Shown one piece after another: positions 9,903 through 21,900 of a DNA stretch of 64,000 bases. Within the stretch, counting starts at the first letter, position 1; each line of letters begins with the position of its first letter. The position numbers and the translations under genes are program-made. The stretch is from Neoarius graeffei (taxonomy: Eukaryota; Chordata; Actinopteri; Siluriformes; Ariidae), in the NCBI RefSeq assembly GCF_027579695.1, contig NC_083596.1, positions 18,179,255-18,243,254 of the forward strand. Direction: 5' to 3'. Below the pieces are notes generated by a model that made no database searches, was not told where the DNA came from, and saw nothing but the letters and a program-made list of their open reading frames with translations.

Positions 9903-12900
9903 CTAAGGGGAGGAGAAAAAAAAAAAGTACATTAGTCGGTTAGATTCAACCAAAATAAAACTCCACAGCTTAAGTGCAAGTTTTAAACTAACAGCCATCC
10001 AAGTTTTCTAAATATTAAAAGTATGCAGTCATTTAAGTAGTTCCCCCCAGGTGGTCACAGTGGTGCCAACATCTACAGTTTAAAGGTCATAGGCAATGGT
10101 CAGAGGTGAAATATAGAATATCAACTTTGTCTAGAAGAACCACGCAAAAATTCAGTGTCCAATTTGCACCCTAAAATTGAATAAAATATACTGTTTACAT
10201 CTGTGGTTGGTAGAAAAGAGCAACTGGACTTGCTTGAAAAGTCTTGAAGACGTTTCGCCTCTCGTCCGAAAGGCATCAGTTCTGTCTGTCTAATAGGGTT
10301 ATTAGACAGACAGAACTGATTATGCCTTTCGGACGAGAGGCGAAACGTCTTCAAGACTTTTCAAGCAAGTCCAGTTGCTCTTTTCTACCAACCACAGATT
10401 ACTATGTACCTGGACGACTGAGCATCTTCACAGATATACTGTTTACATCTCACTTATGCACACCTTCACCGCCAGGGGACCATCGTCATGACGCCATTCA
10501 AGCCAAACAGACTGGGAGCGGTTCAGTTTACACTTGAACAGAGCACACATGTACGAACTTGTCATAAAGAGGTGTAAAATGTCTGAAGGTGATCGCAATT
10601 TTGAAGTAGGAACTCTCCAAATTGAATATCGAGAGGTGAAACCATGTGCATGATCCTACAGCCACTGCAAAGTAATCGGTGAATGTGACCGTGCGACCTC
10701 GGAATCGGACAGCGACTCCGCCAACTCTGATCGAGGTGACCCTGGACCTCCTCAACAAGACTGGCGCCCAAACGATTTATCCTGGTAGTTATGATAAATT
10801 CTTACTTTCAGCATAATACTAAATAAGAGCCCTTTTGAAGAATAATTAATTAAACCACCCTCCCTAGTGGATATAGGTAACGATTACTTGACAGTGCGCT
10901 GGTAGGCTACATTAGCCTTCCATCCGCAGCATTATACTATTTATAGCCAACTCTAAGCAAGGAAATATCCCTTTGTCTCATTTCCACAATGATTGTACAG
11001 GATCCCTCAGGATTCTTGACTTGTCAATTGCAAGCAAGCGTGTTTACCTCCAATCTTCTTTTTGCTTGAGCATTGCTACTCAGTTTCTTCTTTGACTGCT
11101 TGATTTTGTTTCACGTGCACAATCCACTCTCTCCGCCTCGTCTCCTCTTTCAGAAAAAGCCACTTGCTCCACCTCTTTTCTGGAAAAAGGTAAAAACTTC
11201 TTCCTGAACCGGTCCTGTTGTTACAAGGTCACTGCACAACAAAAAGGCATGGTTTTTCCCCCCTTTGGAAATTCCCAAACACACATCTGCACTCAAGCTG
11301 AACGGTAATGCAAGTAAACAGAAGTGGACTCAACTCAAGCAGTTTGTCTCGAATGAAGACGACATCACGCACCAAGTGGTCACGAAAACCGCCAAACAGA
11401 AATTTACTGCGATCTGCACTAACTGATTTTAAGTTACTTAATACTTCTTGGGACAAGAAGTTTGAGGGTTTAACAGTTTAAAATGTGCATAAATTGAAAA
11501 CCGTTGCCTATGATCTTTAAGGTATGCCTCCTTGCTATGGAAGTAAAACATGAATTCACAGGGCAGAAAAGCCCAAGTCTCAAGTGGGAAGAACTTGTTT
11601 GCTTTGGTAGCAATTTGCACCAGCATCTGGGTCAGGATTATCAAAACCACCAGGTAAATTCCATTCCACTACACTCAACTGAGGTTACCCGTATTGAAAG
11701 TGTGCACCAAGGCTCGAACCTGAATTAGTCTTGGAGACCACACTCAAAATGGAAGTTTGGTGGGGAAAGAGAGCACTAGTCTGTTACTCCACCAGGGGCA
11801 AACTCGAGCAATAAAAGAAAAACCTTCACACAAAGAAGTCCATTAAGGGGGTGAACATTTATGCAACTTTAACCTGGAGCCATCATTTGAAAATTCCATT
11901 GTGACGTTCTCATTACTGAGAGTGTAATGTTAGGGTGCTTTTTTTGGGTCTTGCCCACTTGACATTGGAGTAATTTGTGTGGCCCGTTGGCCAAAATTTG
12001 ACCAATGAGCCTCAGTCATGTGGGCCAACTGAAAAGACTGCTTGGTGCACATCTGAAAATCAGATCTCATGCACCCGCTAGTATTTTTCGTTAGCAATGT
12101 TGGCACCTCTTACGGTAGATGAGGACAAATGACCATTAAGATATCTGCATGTGGAATACTGATAAAGCTTTCATGTAGAAATGAAGGAGAAAGAGACATG
12201 GACAGACAGATGGGAGGGGAAAAAACAGCACATGCATGAAATAAGAGAGGGGAAGAGGAATCTCACCAGGCTTCCTCAACAGGTTCTCTGGCACTGTAGG
12301 GAGAGAAAGGGAGGAGACAGGACAGGATGAAAAGTCACAAAGAGAGAGAGACAAAGAGACTGAGAGGACAGAAGGCCAGAACTAACTGAAGAGCCCATTT
12401 TTGTTCATCTGAGAGGACACTACATTCAAGGTGAAAGTAATCACTGTCCATCAACTGCAGCATGTGTGTACCACAGACATGAGCACATTTCTGGGGAGGG
12501 GGTAAATCACTGAACTTGTGTTTAAAGGGGAACTGAAGTCATTTTTAAACTTGCTTTATTTCTTAATTAACGTATTACTCAATTACGTTCAGTTTTATTA
12601 CCCTTATATCGTGACTCGTATTGGCATATTATATTACACTTCTCAGCCTTTTTGGTTTTTAGCCATGTTGAATGTAGTTCGTACGGTCCATGGCAGCCGT
12701 CGCTCATCTGCGTGATCTTCACAAGACTTGTGAAGCATCAGTGCTGCCATTTTGAAAACTTTACACAGCAGCGGGATCATTCCAATTTAGATTAATTTTG
12801 AGATTTGCCAGCTTCATCAGTGAAGTCCATACAACTTTGAACCATTGGTAAAATAAATTTAAAAAAAAAAAAAGCTTTCAGACACTAGTCCATCGTGCTG

Positions 12901-15900
12901 GTATTTATGTCACAATTAAAATGTGCCAGATCAGTCAGCTGGTGGGTTTTCAAAATAACATGCATGTATTTATGATAAATCCATATTATACAGAGCATAT
13001 TTCCCACATTAATCAATACAAAGTGCCTGCATCCTTTAGTTTTTTTTTGTTTAAAAGGCTGAACACTTCTTCGCTGCTGCCTTTTATTAAATCAAGTTTG
13101 AGACTTGATTTCTTTCAGTGTGACTAATGCATGATGGGATATATTGCTCTGGTTAGTGACCATCAGTTTTACACTTTCATGATGCATTGTGGGATACTTT
13201 GAGTGCACTATATAGGGTGTAAATAACCCTCACTAAGGTTTCAGACAGCACTACAAAATGGCGTCCTCACTATATAGTGCGATTTTGGACACAGGGAAAA
13301 CTTGCAGCTTGATTACATCAGCATTCGAGGGGGGGCACACATCTTGAGAATGTTGGCAGACGGTCACTTTGATTTCTGCTGCATGTTTTACTTCTGTCCT
13401 ACAAGGTCTTGCACAGGTCATCTCGTCAAAGCAACGGCTGTAAACATATGGACTGATATTACATAAACTCAACTTGCTATAGACCCCTTTCACTGACATC
13501 ACCCGAAACCGGAAGTAAACAAACCCTGCGCCATATTGGAAGACCAACAAACCCGTGATTAGGGGGAAATAACGGCAGCGCACGGTATTTGAACCCACGA
13601 GGCACTTGGATCATCAAAAACCTACAATGGTAAACTTTTGTGCTGTGTTAGGGTGTTCTAACAAAGCTGATGGGAAAGGTGAAAAGAAGTCTTTCTACAG
13701 AATACCAGCTGTGATTGAGACACAAGGGGAGCAAACCAAGGAGCTTTCTGCCAGGAGACAGAGAGAGTATTGAGCGGCTTTATGCAGAGCGGATCTGAAT
13801 ACTTCAAATCTACAACAGTACAGAATATGTTCAGACCATTTTGTTACTGGTAAGTCACTAGGCTAGAGTGTTGTAGAACATTTTTTTAAATGTTTACTGA
13901 ATAAAAACATCCTTAATTTTATCACATTTATATGTTATGTATTTCATTTCTTTCTTTTGTTTTAATTTCTCCCTCCCTCTTTGGATTTTAAATATAGTTC
14001 CCCCCATGTCCAAATAATTCAAATATATATAAATACAACCCCGATTCCAAAAAAGTTGGGACAAAGTACAAATTGTAAATAAAAACGGAATGCAATAATT
14101 TACAAATCTCAAACTGATATTGTATTCACAATAGAACATAGACAACATATCAAATGTCGAAAGTGAGACATTTTGAAATTTCATACCAAATATTGGCTCA
14201 TTTGAAATTTCATGACAGCAACACATCTCAAAAAAGTTGGGACAGGGGCAATAAGAGGCTGGAAAAATTAAAGGTACAAAAAAGGAACAGCTGGAGGACC
14301 AAATTGCAACTCATTAGGTCAATTGGCAATAGGTCATTAACATGACTGGGTATAAAAAGAGCATCTTGGAGTGGCAGCGGCTCTCAGAAGTAAAGATGGG
14401 AAGAGGATCACCAATCCCCCTAATTCTGCACCGACAAATAGTGGAGCAATATCAGAAAGGAGTTCGACAGTGTAAAATTGCAAAGAGTTTGAACATATCA
14501 TCATCTACAGTGCATAATATCATCAAAAGATTCAGAGAATCTGGAAGAATCTCTGTGCGTAAGGGTCAAGGTCGGAAAACCATACTGGGTGCCCGTGATC
14601 TTCGGACCCTTAGACACCACTGCATCACATACAGGCATGCTTCTGTATTGGAAATCACAAAATGGGCTCATGAATATTTCCAGAGAACATTATCTGTGAA
14701 CATAATTCACCGTGCCATCCGCCGTTGCCAGCTAAAACTCTATAGTTCAAAGAAGAAGCCGTATCTAAACATGATCCAGAAGCGCAGACGTCTTCTCTGG
14801 GCCAAGGCTCATTTAAAATGGACTGTGGCAAAGTGGAAAACTGTTCTGTGGTCAGACGAATCAAAATTTGAAGTTCTTTATGGAAATCAGGGACGCCCTG
14901 TCATTCGGACTAAAGAGGAGAAGGATGACCCAAGTTGTTATCAGCGCTCAGTTCAGAAGCCTGCATCTCTGATGGTATGGGGTCGCATTAGTGCGTGTGG
15001 CATGGGCAGCTTACACATCTGGAAAGACACCATCAATGCTGAAAGGTATATCCAGGTTCTAGAGCAACATATGCTCCCATCCAGACAACATCTCTTTCAG
15101 GGAAGACCTTGCATTTTCCAACATGACAATGCCAAACCACATACTGCATCAATTACAGCATCATGGCTGCGTAGAAGAAGGGTCCGGGTACTGAACTGGC
15201 CAGCCTGCAGTCCAGATCTTTCACCCATAGAAAACATTTGGCACATCATAAAACGGAAGATACAACAAAAAAGACCTAAGACAGTTGAGCAACTAGAATC
15301 CTACATTAGACAAGAATGGGTTAACATTCCTATCCCTAAACTTGAGCAACTTGTCTCCTCAGTCCCCAGACGTTTACAGACTGTTGTAAAGAGAAAAGGG
15401 GATGTCTCACAGTGGTAAACATGGCCTTGTCCCAACTTTTTTGAGATGTGTTGTTGTCATGAAATTTAAAATCACCTAATTTTTCTCTTTAAATGATACA
15501 TTTTCTCAGTTTAAACATTTGATATGTCATCTATGTTCTATTCTGAATAAAATATGGAATTTTGAAACTTCCACATCATTGCATTCCGTTTTTATTTACA
15601 ATTTGTACTTTGTCCCAACTTTTTTGGAATCGGGGTTGTAAAAAGAGAAGTAGTAAATTAAAAATAAATTATGAAATAAAATCCATAACAGCATGAATAC
15701 AGATTGCAATAGTGGTCAAGTGCTATAATTTTTTTTAACATGATAGTGGAGAATTTCATTTAATCTGCACTGATTATTATATGAAATATAAATGAACAAA
15801 TTCTGAACAGGTCTTTCATAGACTGGAACAACTGTTAATGTAGTAAAGAACACACAGTTAGCATGTTAATAAAAGAATTTGCTGCTACATTTCAGGTGTA

Positions 15901-18900
15901 GTTTGTTTTATGTATGTACTTGCATAGATGTGTACTTGGTCTTCCAATATGGCGCCCTAACAAAATCTCATGGTGTGGTGACATCACACGAAAGCCCTCT
16001 ATAGATAGTTTTCACTGACGTCACAGCATTCCGGGGAATGCCCCCCAGCCGCCATCTTGCAGGGCAAACAAAACGGACCATCGCCACTACTGGCTACGTT
16101 ATCTCGGACAAATTTATGAAGTTATATAGTCAGTTTTCTAAAATAAAGATCAATGTCGGCAAAATCAAGCAAACAGAAGTATATAGATACAGTAGACGAC
16201 ATCTTGACAACGGTATGCAGCCAAACTGGCCTTGATTGGGGGAGTTGACCCCTACGAAGTGGACAAAGATGTATTTTAAAGTGACTATGCTTCATCATAT
16301 ATACTTCAAACTCTAAAGGCTGTCTGATATATACAACTTTATAATCACAGTGCACCTTTTGGCGGATGCTGCCTGAATCGCACAGATCCGTTTTTTTTTT
16401 TTTTTGGGGGGGGGGGGGGGGGCGTTGGAGTGTCTGATAATTTCAAAGTAAATTCTGTATTAAAGTTACTAAATAAGCAAATCTGTTACAGTCCATGAAA
16501 CAGGATGTATAAGGATGAGAAAAAAAAAAAGTTTAAATTGGAAAGCTGCACACATTTGCGCAGTCCTGCACACCGCTCAGGCTGCGCAAATGTGTGCAGC
16601 TTTGCGATTTAAACTTTCTCATCCTTATACTTCCTGTTTCATGGACTAATGGATTTGCTTATTTGGTAATTTTAATACAGAATTTACTTTGAAATTGTAA
16701 TCAGACACCCCAACGCCCCCCCCAAAAAAAAAAAAAAAAAAAAAAATCTGCGCAATTTGGGCGGCATCCGCCAAAAGGCGCGCTGTTTGCATCCCAAACA
16801 CAAATCAAAATCATACAGAATAGACCTAAAATGTTTTTCAAAAATGACCCTTGCGTGAGTGAAGTGACAAGTGTCAAATAGAAAAATGTGACAAACGAGC
16901 GATATCAAGTGTACATTACAATGTAAATGTACACTCAGCGGTTCCAGTTAGGCATTCTCCAGAGATTGTTCACATGTTTTGGTTTCCAAAAACAAACTTA
17001 AAACACAATTGATTGTTTATTTAAACAACTTACCACTTATAAAATGATCGGAACAGACTGTTTGGAAGGCTGAATCCTTGCAAGCCATAGATTTCTCCTT
17101 TGTATGCCGAGTTTGTTTGCTCGCCTTCGTGCTCCCGTACAGTGGGAATTCCATAAAAGCTCCGCTTGACTTCATCTGACCTATTACAACAGCCATGAAT
17201 ACAACAGGTGTGCACCATTGCTAGCTTTAAATAGCCTGCTTGGGTTCTTTTGAAGACTTTGTACTCGCGCGTTACAATGTGTGCTCAGTCACCCGTACGG
17301 CAAGTTTGACCCGCAAGATGGCCGCCACTAGGGAATCCCTGACTGTGACATCATGTGAAAACTATCTATAGCAGTGACAAAATAGCTGTCAGAAATGCAC
17401 TCTTACATTTTATAAAATAGAACTTTGATAAAAATTTGCCTGCGGTTCCCCTTTAAGGGGAAATGTTTAGTTTTCAATTCTGATCACACTGCCACGCTTT
17501 TTTAAATACATTTGTGTGCTTAGATTAACAGCTTCCGTTAGAAGAGAGTTTCATTTTCAATGTCCGTTTCATCACTAGAGAGAAACGTTAATTATGCCTG
17601 TGGTAAGTCACACATACTCTAGACAAGTGATGGATAGAAATTAGACCAAAACATTTTTCCTTTAGCATGGCCAGGATTAGCAAACAGGAGTGTGCTTTGA
17701 GGTGTAACATGTAAAGGACAAACAGAACACGTATCCGAGTGAGGGCAGACGCCATCTTCACCTGCATTGCTGTTTTCTAGCAGCAAGCCAGAACTTGCTT
17801 TCACATCTGTAGCAGTGTGTTGGAAGGTGGTGATCAGGATACCAGTGAGGGACCTAGAAGCACAGAGAGGGGACACAATCAGGATCCCTTTACTACGTAC
17901 CACACACTGGGTAAATAGTTCATGTAAGCAAAGGTGGTCAATGAGCTGTTTAATGTCTGCCAGTCATTTTTCAACCAAGATTGAGATTTTGCATTAAAAT
18001 GCTTCATGTAAGGACGGCCCTCTATGCTGCACATTGTTATTTTCTCATGCTTTTCCACAGAACAGAATCTGCAGAGCAAATAAAAATACCACCTTTCAGA
18101 TTTTAAGTGTAGGTCATAAAAAGAACCTTCCAACACCCAATTATTTTTGTTTAGTGGCCTGAAAGCTACCAAATTCAAAGTCAGACTTCCAATTTTATTA
18201 GTTTTAACTAGAACAGTTAATGAACTTTAGGCCACATGGCCCCAAATTCTCTGCCTTTTTTTCCCCTTCTTTTCTTGCTTCACTGTGACACAAGATACCG
18301 TACTACATCATGCATTGGGCTTTCCCCATTTGTTCAAGACATTATGGGATACAAATCTGAAACAGGTGAGAACGCTGGAGGACGCAAGGGAAACATGAAA
18401 GACCGACTACAGTAATGGAGAGTGAGAAGACATCATGTGAGGGAAAGGAAACGCAACGTAGGACCAAACTAATAAATACTGGCAGTCAGTGAGCACCTTG
18501 TGTGATCAGCTGTTCATTTAACAGAATGATGGAACTGTCAGTGCACAGTCAAGGTAAACCTGTAGATGGCAGTAAAGCAACACTGGATGCCAGCCACCAT
18601 AACCCCCCCAAAAAAAAAGCACACTTCCTCTGCTTGACTGCATGAAGTGAGCAAGCAATTTCATGCACATTTTTTGCTAGGGAATCCCTTCCACTTAAAA
18701 TAACTAACTTCCCAGCCACAGAATGGCCTGATACTTGAGATTACAGAAAAAACATCAATGACCAAATTTCACCGGCTATGAAATCGGAAGGCAGTCTACT
18801 TTTAAAGGGACTGTATGGCATGATGTGGGCAGAGTCCCTTACCACCACCACATTTTTCATCTAAACAGCACATCCCAGTGTTCTATTCCTCTTACGTCAC

Positions 18901-21900
18901 AATTCAAGATTGTACAAAATGTGTAGTGTGATTTTAAACAATGGCGTCATCCATTTACAATGGGGAGGAGGAAAAAAAAAAAGTTCCACATTACAGAGCT
19001 TGTTTGTGAAACACCTTCCCATGTCTGAAAACTTAAGGCCAATTTATGCTGACAACCCAGTCCTTGCAGATGGCATCTGCGTAGCCCCCCCTTCGCAGAC
19101 GCTCTGCACGCACCTCCCAAAAATTGTGACCACCGCAGAAGCCTCGCGGACAAGAGGGCTCTGATTGGTCCACTCTACACGCACTTCCGCTTCCCTACTT
19201 TCCCGGTTTGGTTTCACTACCGCCATTTTTAAAAACACAAGCGAAGATGGAGCAGCACGAAGAGCGGTTGATCGAGGAAGTACGTACATCTATACGACTC
19301 CAGTTCTAGTCATTATAAGTAACTGGAGGATAAACACTCCACTAACCACACCCACCAACTACTAGTGATTTCACGACTTCGCGCCCCCTTGCGTTGTGGC
19401 GGTGAATAACATCGCACACGCCTATTACTCCCCGCTCAACGATAAATTACAACCGTCTGCGAAAAGCCATCTGCGAAAGCCTTGTCGCAAGAGCATGCAG
19501 AGGCCTTAAGCATCCCCCACATAGAAAAACAAAAAAAGGGGTCTCTTTAATATATTATTTCACTGGGAAAACTACAAGTAGTACATTTCCACATGAGATC
19601 CAGGACACAGAACCAAAACCTAGACAAATCTGTCGCTCAGGGGAGGGGAGGGGAGGGGAGGGGGATGAACATTTTGACAAGTCTGGGTACTTGGCGCATA
19701 TAATTTGAGTGGGGCACACCCTTCACATTGGCTTGAAGATATCAAGTTTTATCTTCATGTTGAAAACGAGCATATGAATTACACTGGATCTGACATTTTC
19801 TGATATTTCACTCGCACACTCCCAGCATTTTCCTGCCGATCAGACATGCAGTGTCAAAATGGTGAGCAGGCTCAAAATTCTAACTTCAGCACGTGTTGAT
19901 AAAACATTAGTGGCATGAAGAAATGAACTTCATGTTCAAGGATAAACTTCATATCTTCAACGCGACTGCATAATATCCTCATATTTAAAAATAAAAACCC
20001 TACAAGCAGTTCTCGTCTCCTCTGTCCACCTGCACGAGCTCCTGTTTGAGCAATATCCTGAATCACTTAACCCTGAGCTCAATCAGGTCATTCGGAGTCT
20101 TATTTTACTCAGACCATGTTTAAAAATAAAATGATTGGCAGACACTGTACATTTATATACACAAATTCTAAAAAACAACAATATTTGGAGTCTTACAGGT
20201 CATGAAATGCATATTCTAAATGTAATTCTTAGGACGTGGGATACACCTCAATTGGGGTTTTTAAACAAAAAACAGCTATGTGTCACCAAGTCAGCCCCGT
20301 GCGTTGTACACAGATCTACAGAGTATGCACAGCTGCATGTAAACGGGAATTAGTGAAATTCATAAACAGTTTAGTAGGAATATTGTCTTTGGCATAAGGG
20401 ATTTAAGTAAAGTGTTCCATACTACAGTTCAAACGGAATTTGGAGAAAAAAAAAAATTTATATATATATATAAATAAATTTTATCCCATTCGGGCCAAAT
20501 CCAGAGCTAATCACAACACATGCTAGTGGAGAAACTAGTTTACTGCATGACACCATTCACGATTTGCCAATTCGCCTACTGGCAGGGTTTTTTTTGGAAG
20601 TGGGTAAGAACTGCAGAATTTGGAAGAAACCAAAGTGGAAACGATGAGAACATGGAAGACCCCACACAGATTGTAGCTGGGCACCTTAGAGCCATGAAAC
20701 ACCAAACACCGCTGTACTGGAAAAAGTTCAGGCTACTGAAATTAGATTTTACCAATACTTATATTCACCAAGATTTCTTCACAGTAGAGTGATGGAGAGA
20801 TCGACTTTTAGGTTGGAGAAGTCATCGTGGAAGGGCAGCAAGGTTTACTGTAGTGGAATCTGATCAGTCGTGCTACAGGACACTATAACCCAGTAAAGCA
20901 TCTCCTGCTAATCAAGGCCCCTGTCCACGTCTGCAAAACTGCAGTTTCCATCATCATGCTCACCATCCTCCACAAAATCCTGTGTCTGGAAACCTGCCTA
21001 TAGTCTACTACTTGTAGAGTCACACTCCTCCTCTCCCTGATCCCTCACTCTCCTACCTGTTTGTCTTGCTGCTCCTCATTTTCCCAGCTTTCGGAGAAGA
21101 TCTCAGTGCCGCAGTGAGACAGATGCACAGCCTCCACATTATTCTCTCCATCTGGCACAGGCGTCTGGGCAAAAGGATAGTTTAGATCTCTGCTCATGTG
21201 GAGCTACTTTTTTTTTTTTTTAAACTGAAGGGGTTTTTTTGCACCACGCATAAACAGAATCTAGACTGCATAAATGTCCAATTTTGCCTCAGAAGTGTGC
21301 GCCTGTACAGACCGTTTTAGGAGAAATACTCCAGTGTTTTAGCCACATTTCCATCTGTTGCACACATGTGATTACCCACAGGCAAGATATGACATTTCCC
21401 TGTCCTCAAAACAAGAAACCCATTTACCGAAAATTTATTTTTATAACTGGAAATGTTTACACAGAGCTTAGGGCTGGTTTTTTTTTTTTTAAATAATCAA
21501 ATAGAGCTTAAAGACCAGCTAGTGGTAGCGTGTCTGCCTCTCAATTGGGAGATCATGAGTTTTATTCACGGTCAGGTCATACCAAAGACCATCATAAAAA
21601 TGGTACCTACTACAATCTGGCAAGTCACGCTGCAATACAGATGCGAGTGGGGAGTTAAACTCTCAGTTACCAGAGGACTAGCCCCCTACCGTAACCCTAG
21701 CTATGTAATAGGAGAGAGGCCGAGGGCTGTGGAAACGGACATCGGCGCTGCCCGACGCGCCACATGGCGCGGGAAGGACTAACTTTTTTTTTTATTTTAA
21801 TATTTTATTTCTACTATTGTTTAATTCTTATTATTTTCTTTTAATTCTTTTAATTAATTATTTAGAATAAAGATAATTATTTTATGTAATTTTATTTCTC

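Larger units (their letters stand above)
14036..15638 (+). mobile_element. Tc1/mariner transposon with intact transposase (1603 bp)
   Basis: The ends are CAACCCCGATTCCAAAAAAG and its inverse, with TA duplications at 14034-14035 and 15639-15640. A second binding-site-like repeat (CATCTCAAAAAAGTTGGGAC) lies about 190 bp inside each end, so it is an IR/DR-type element like Sleeping Beauty. It is inserted into ISL2EU-like element 1. Confidence 0.95.
13481..16000. mobile_element. ISL2EU-like element 1 (THAP relic, Tc1 inserted)
   Basis: The ends AGACCCCTTTCACTGACATC and the reverse complement of GATGTCACC..AAAGCCCTCT are inverted, and CCAATATGG/CCATATTGG lies at both subtermini. AT dinucleotides flank it (13479-13480, 16001-16002), as known for ISL2EU. 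A THAP exon relic and a 1603-bp Tc1 lie inside. Confidence 0.65.
16003..17367. mobile_element. ISL2EU-like element 2 (abutting element 1)
   Basis: It is 1365 bp. The ends AGATAGTTTTCACTGACGTC and the inverse of ATCATGTGAAAACTATCT are inverted, with GCCGCCATCTTG at both subtermini. AT flanks lie at 16001-16002 (shared with element 1) and 17368-17369. It holds a THAP relic on the - strand and a second-gene relic on the + strand. Confidence 0.65.
12526..17452. mobile_element. Outer TTAA element containing four later insertions
   Basis: The ends are inverted: AGGGGAACTGAAGTC at the left and GGTTCCCCT at the right, each flanked by TTAA (12522-12525 and 17453-17456). Only about 1 kb is its own sequence; the rest is the two ISL2EU-like elements and their passengers. 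TTAA with a purine-purine start suggests Kolobok or piggyBac; no coding relic of its own was recognised. Confidence 0.6.

Noticed and set aside
10528..10758. Open - strand frame near the mtmr4 FYVE region
   Set aside because: It lacks the Cys pattern of FYVE; the true first half of FYVE is at 17762-17853 with matching splice phase.
14342..14395. Upstream ATG as the Tc1 transposase start (358 aa)
   Set aside because: A TATA box lies between it and the next ATG, and the downstream start gives the standard 340 residues.
19665..20800. 90-codon frame 20520-20792 (+) as a gene
   Set aside because: No motif, no splice context; lies in an mtmr4 intron and is of a length expected by chance.
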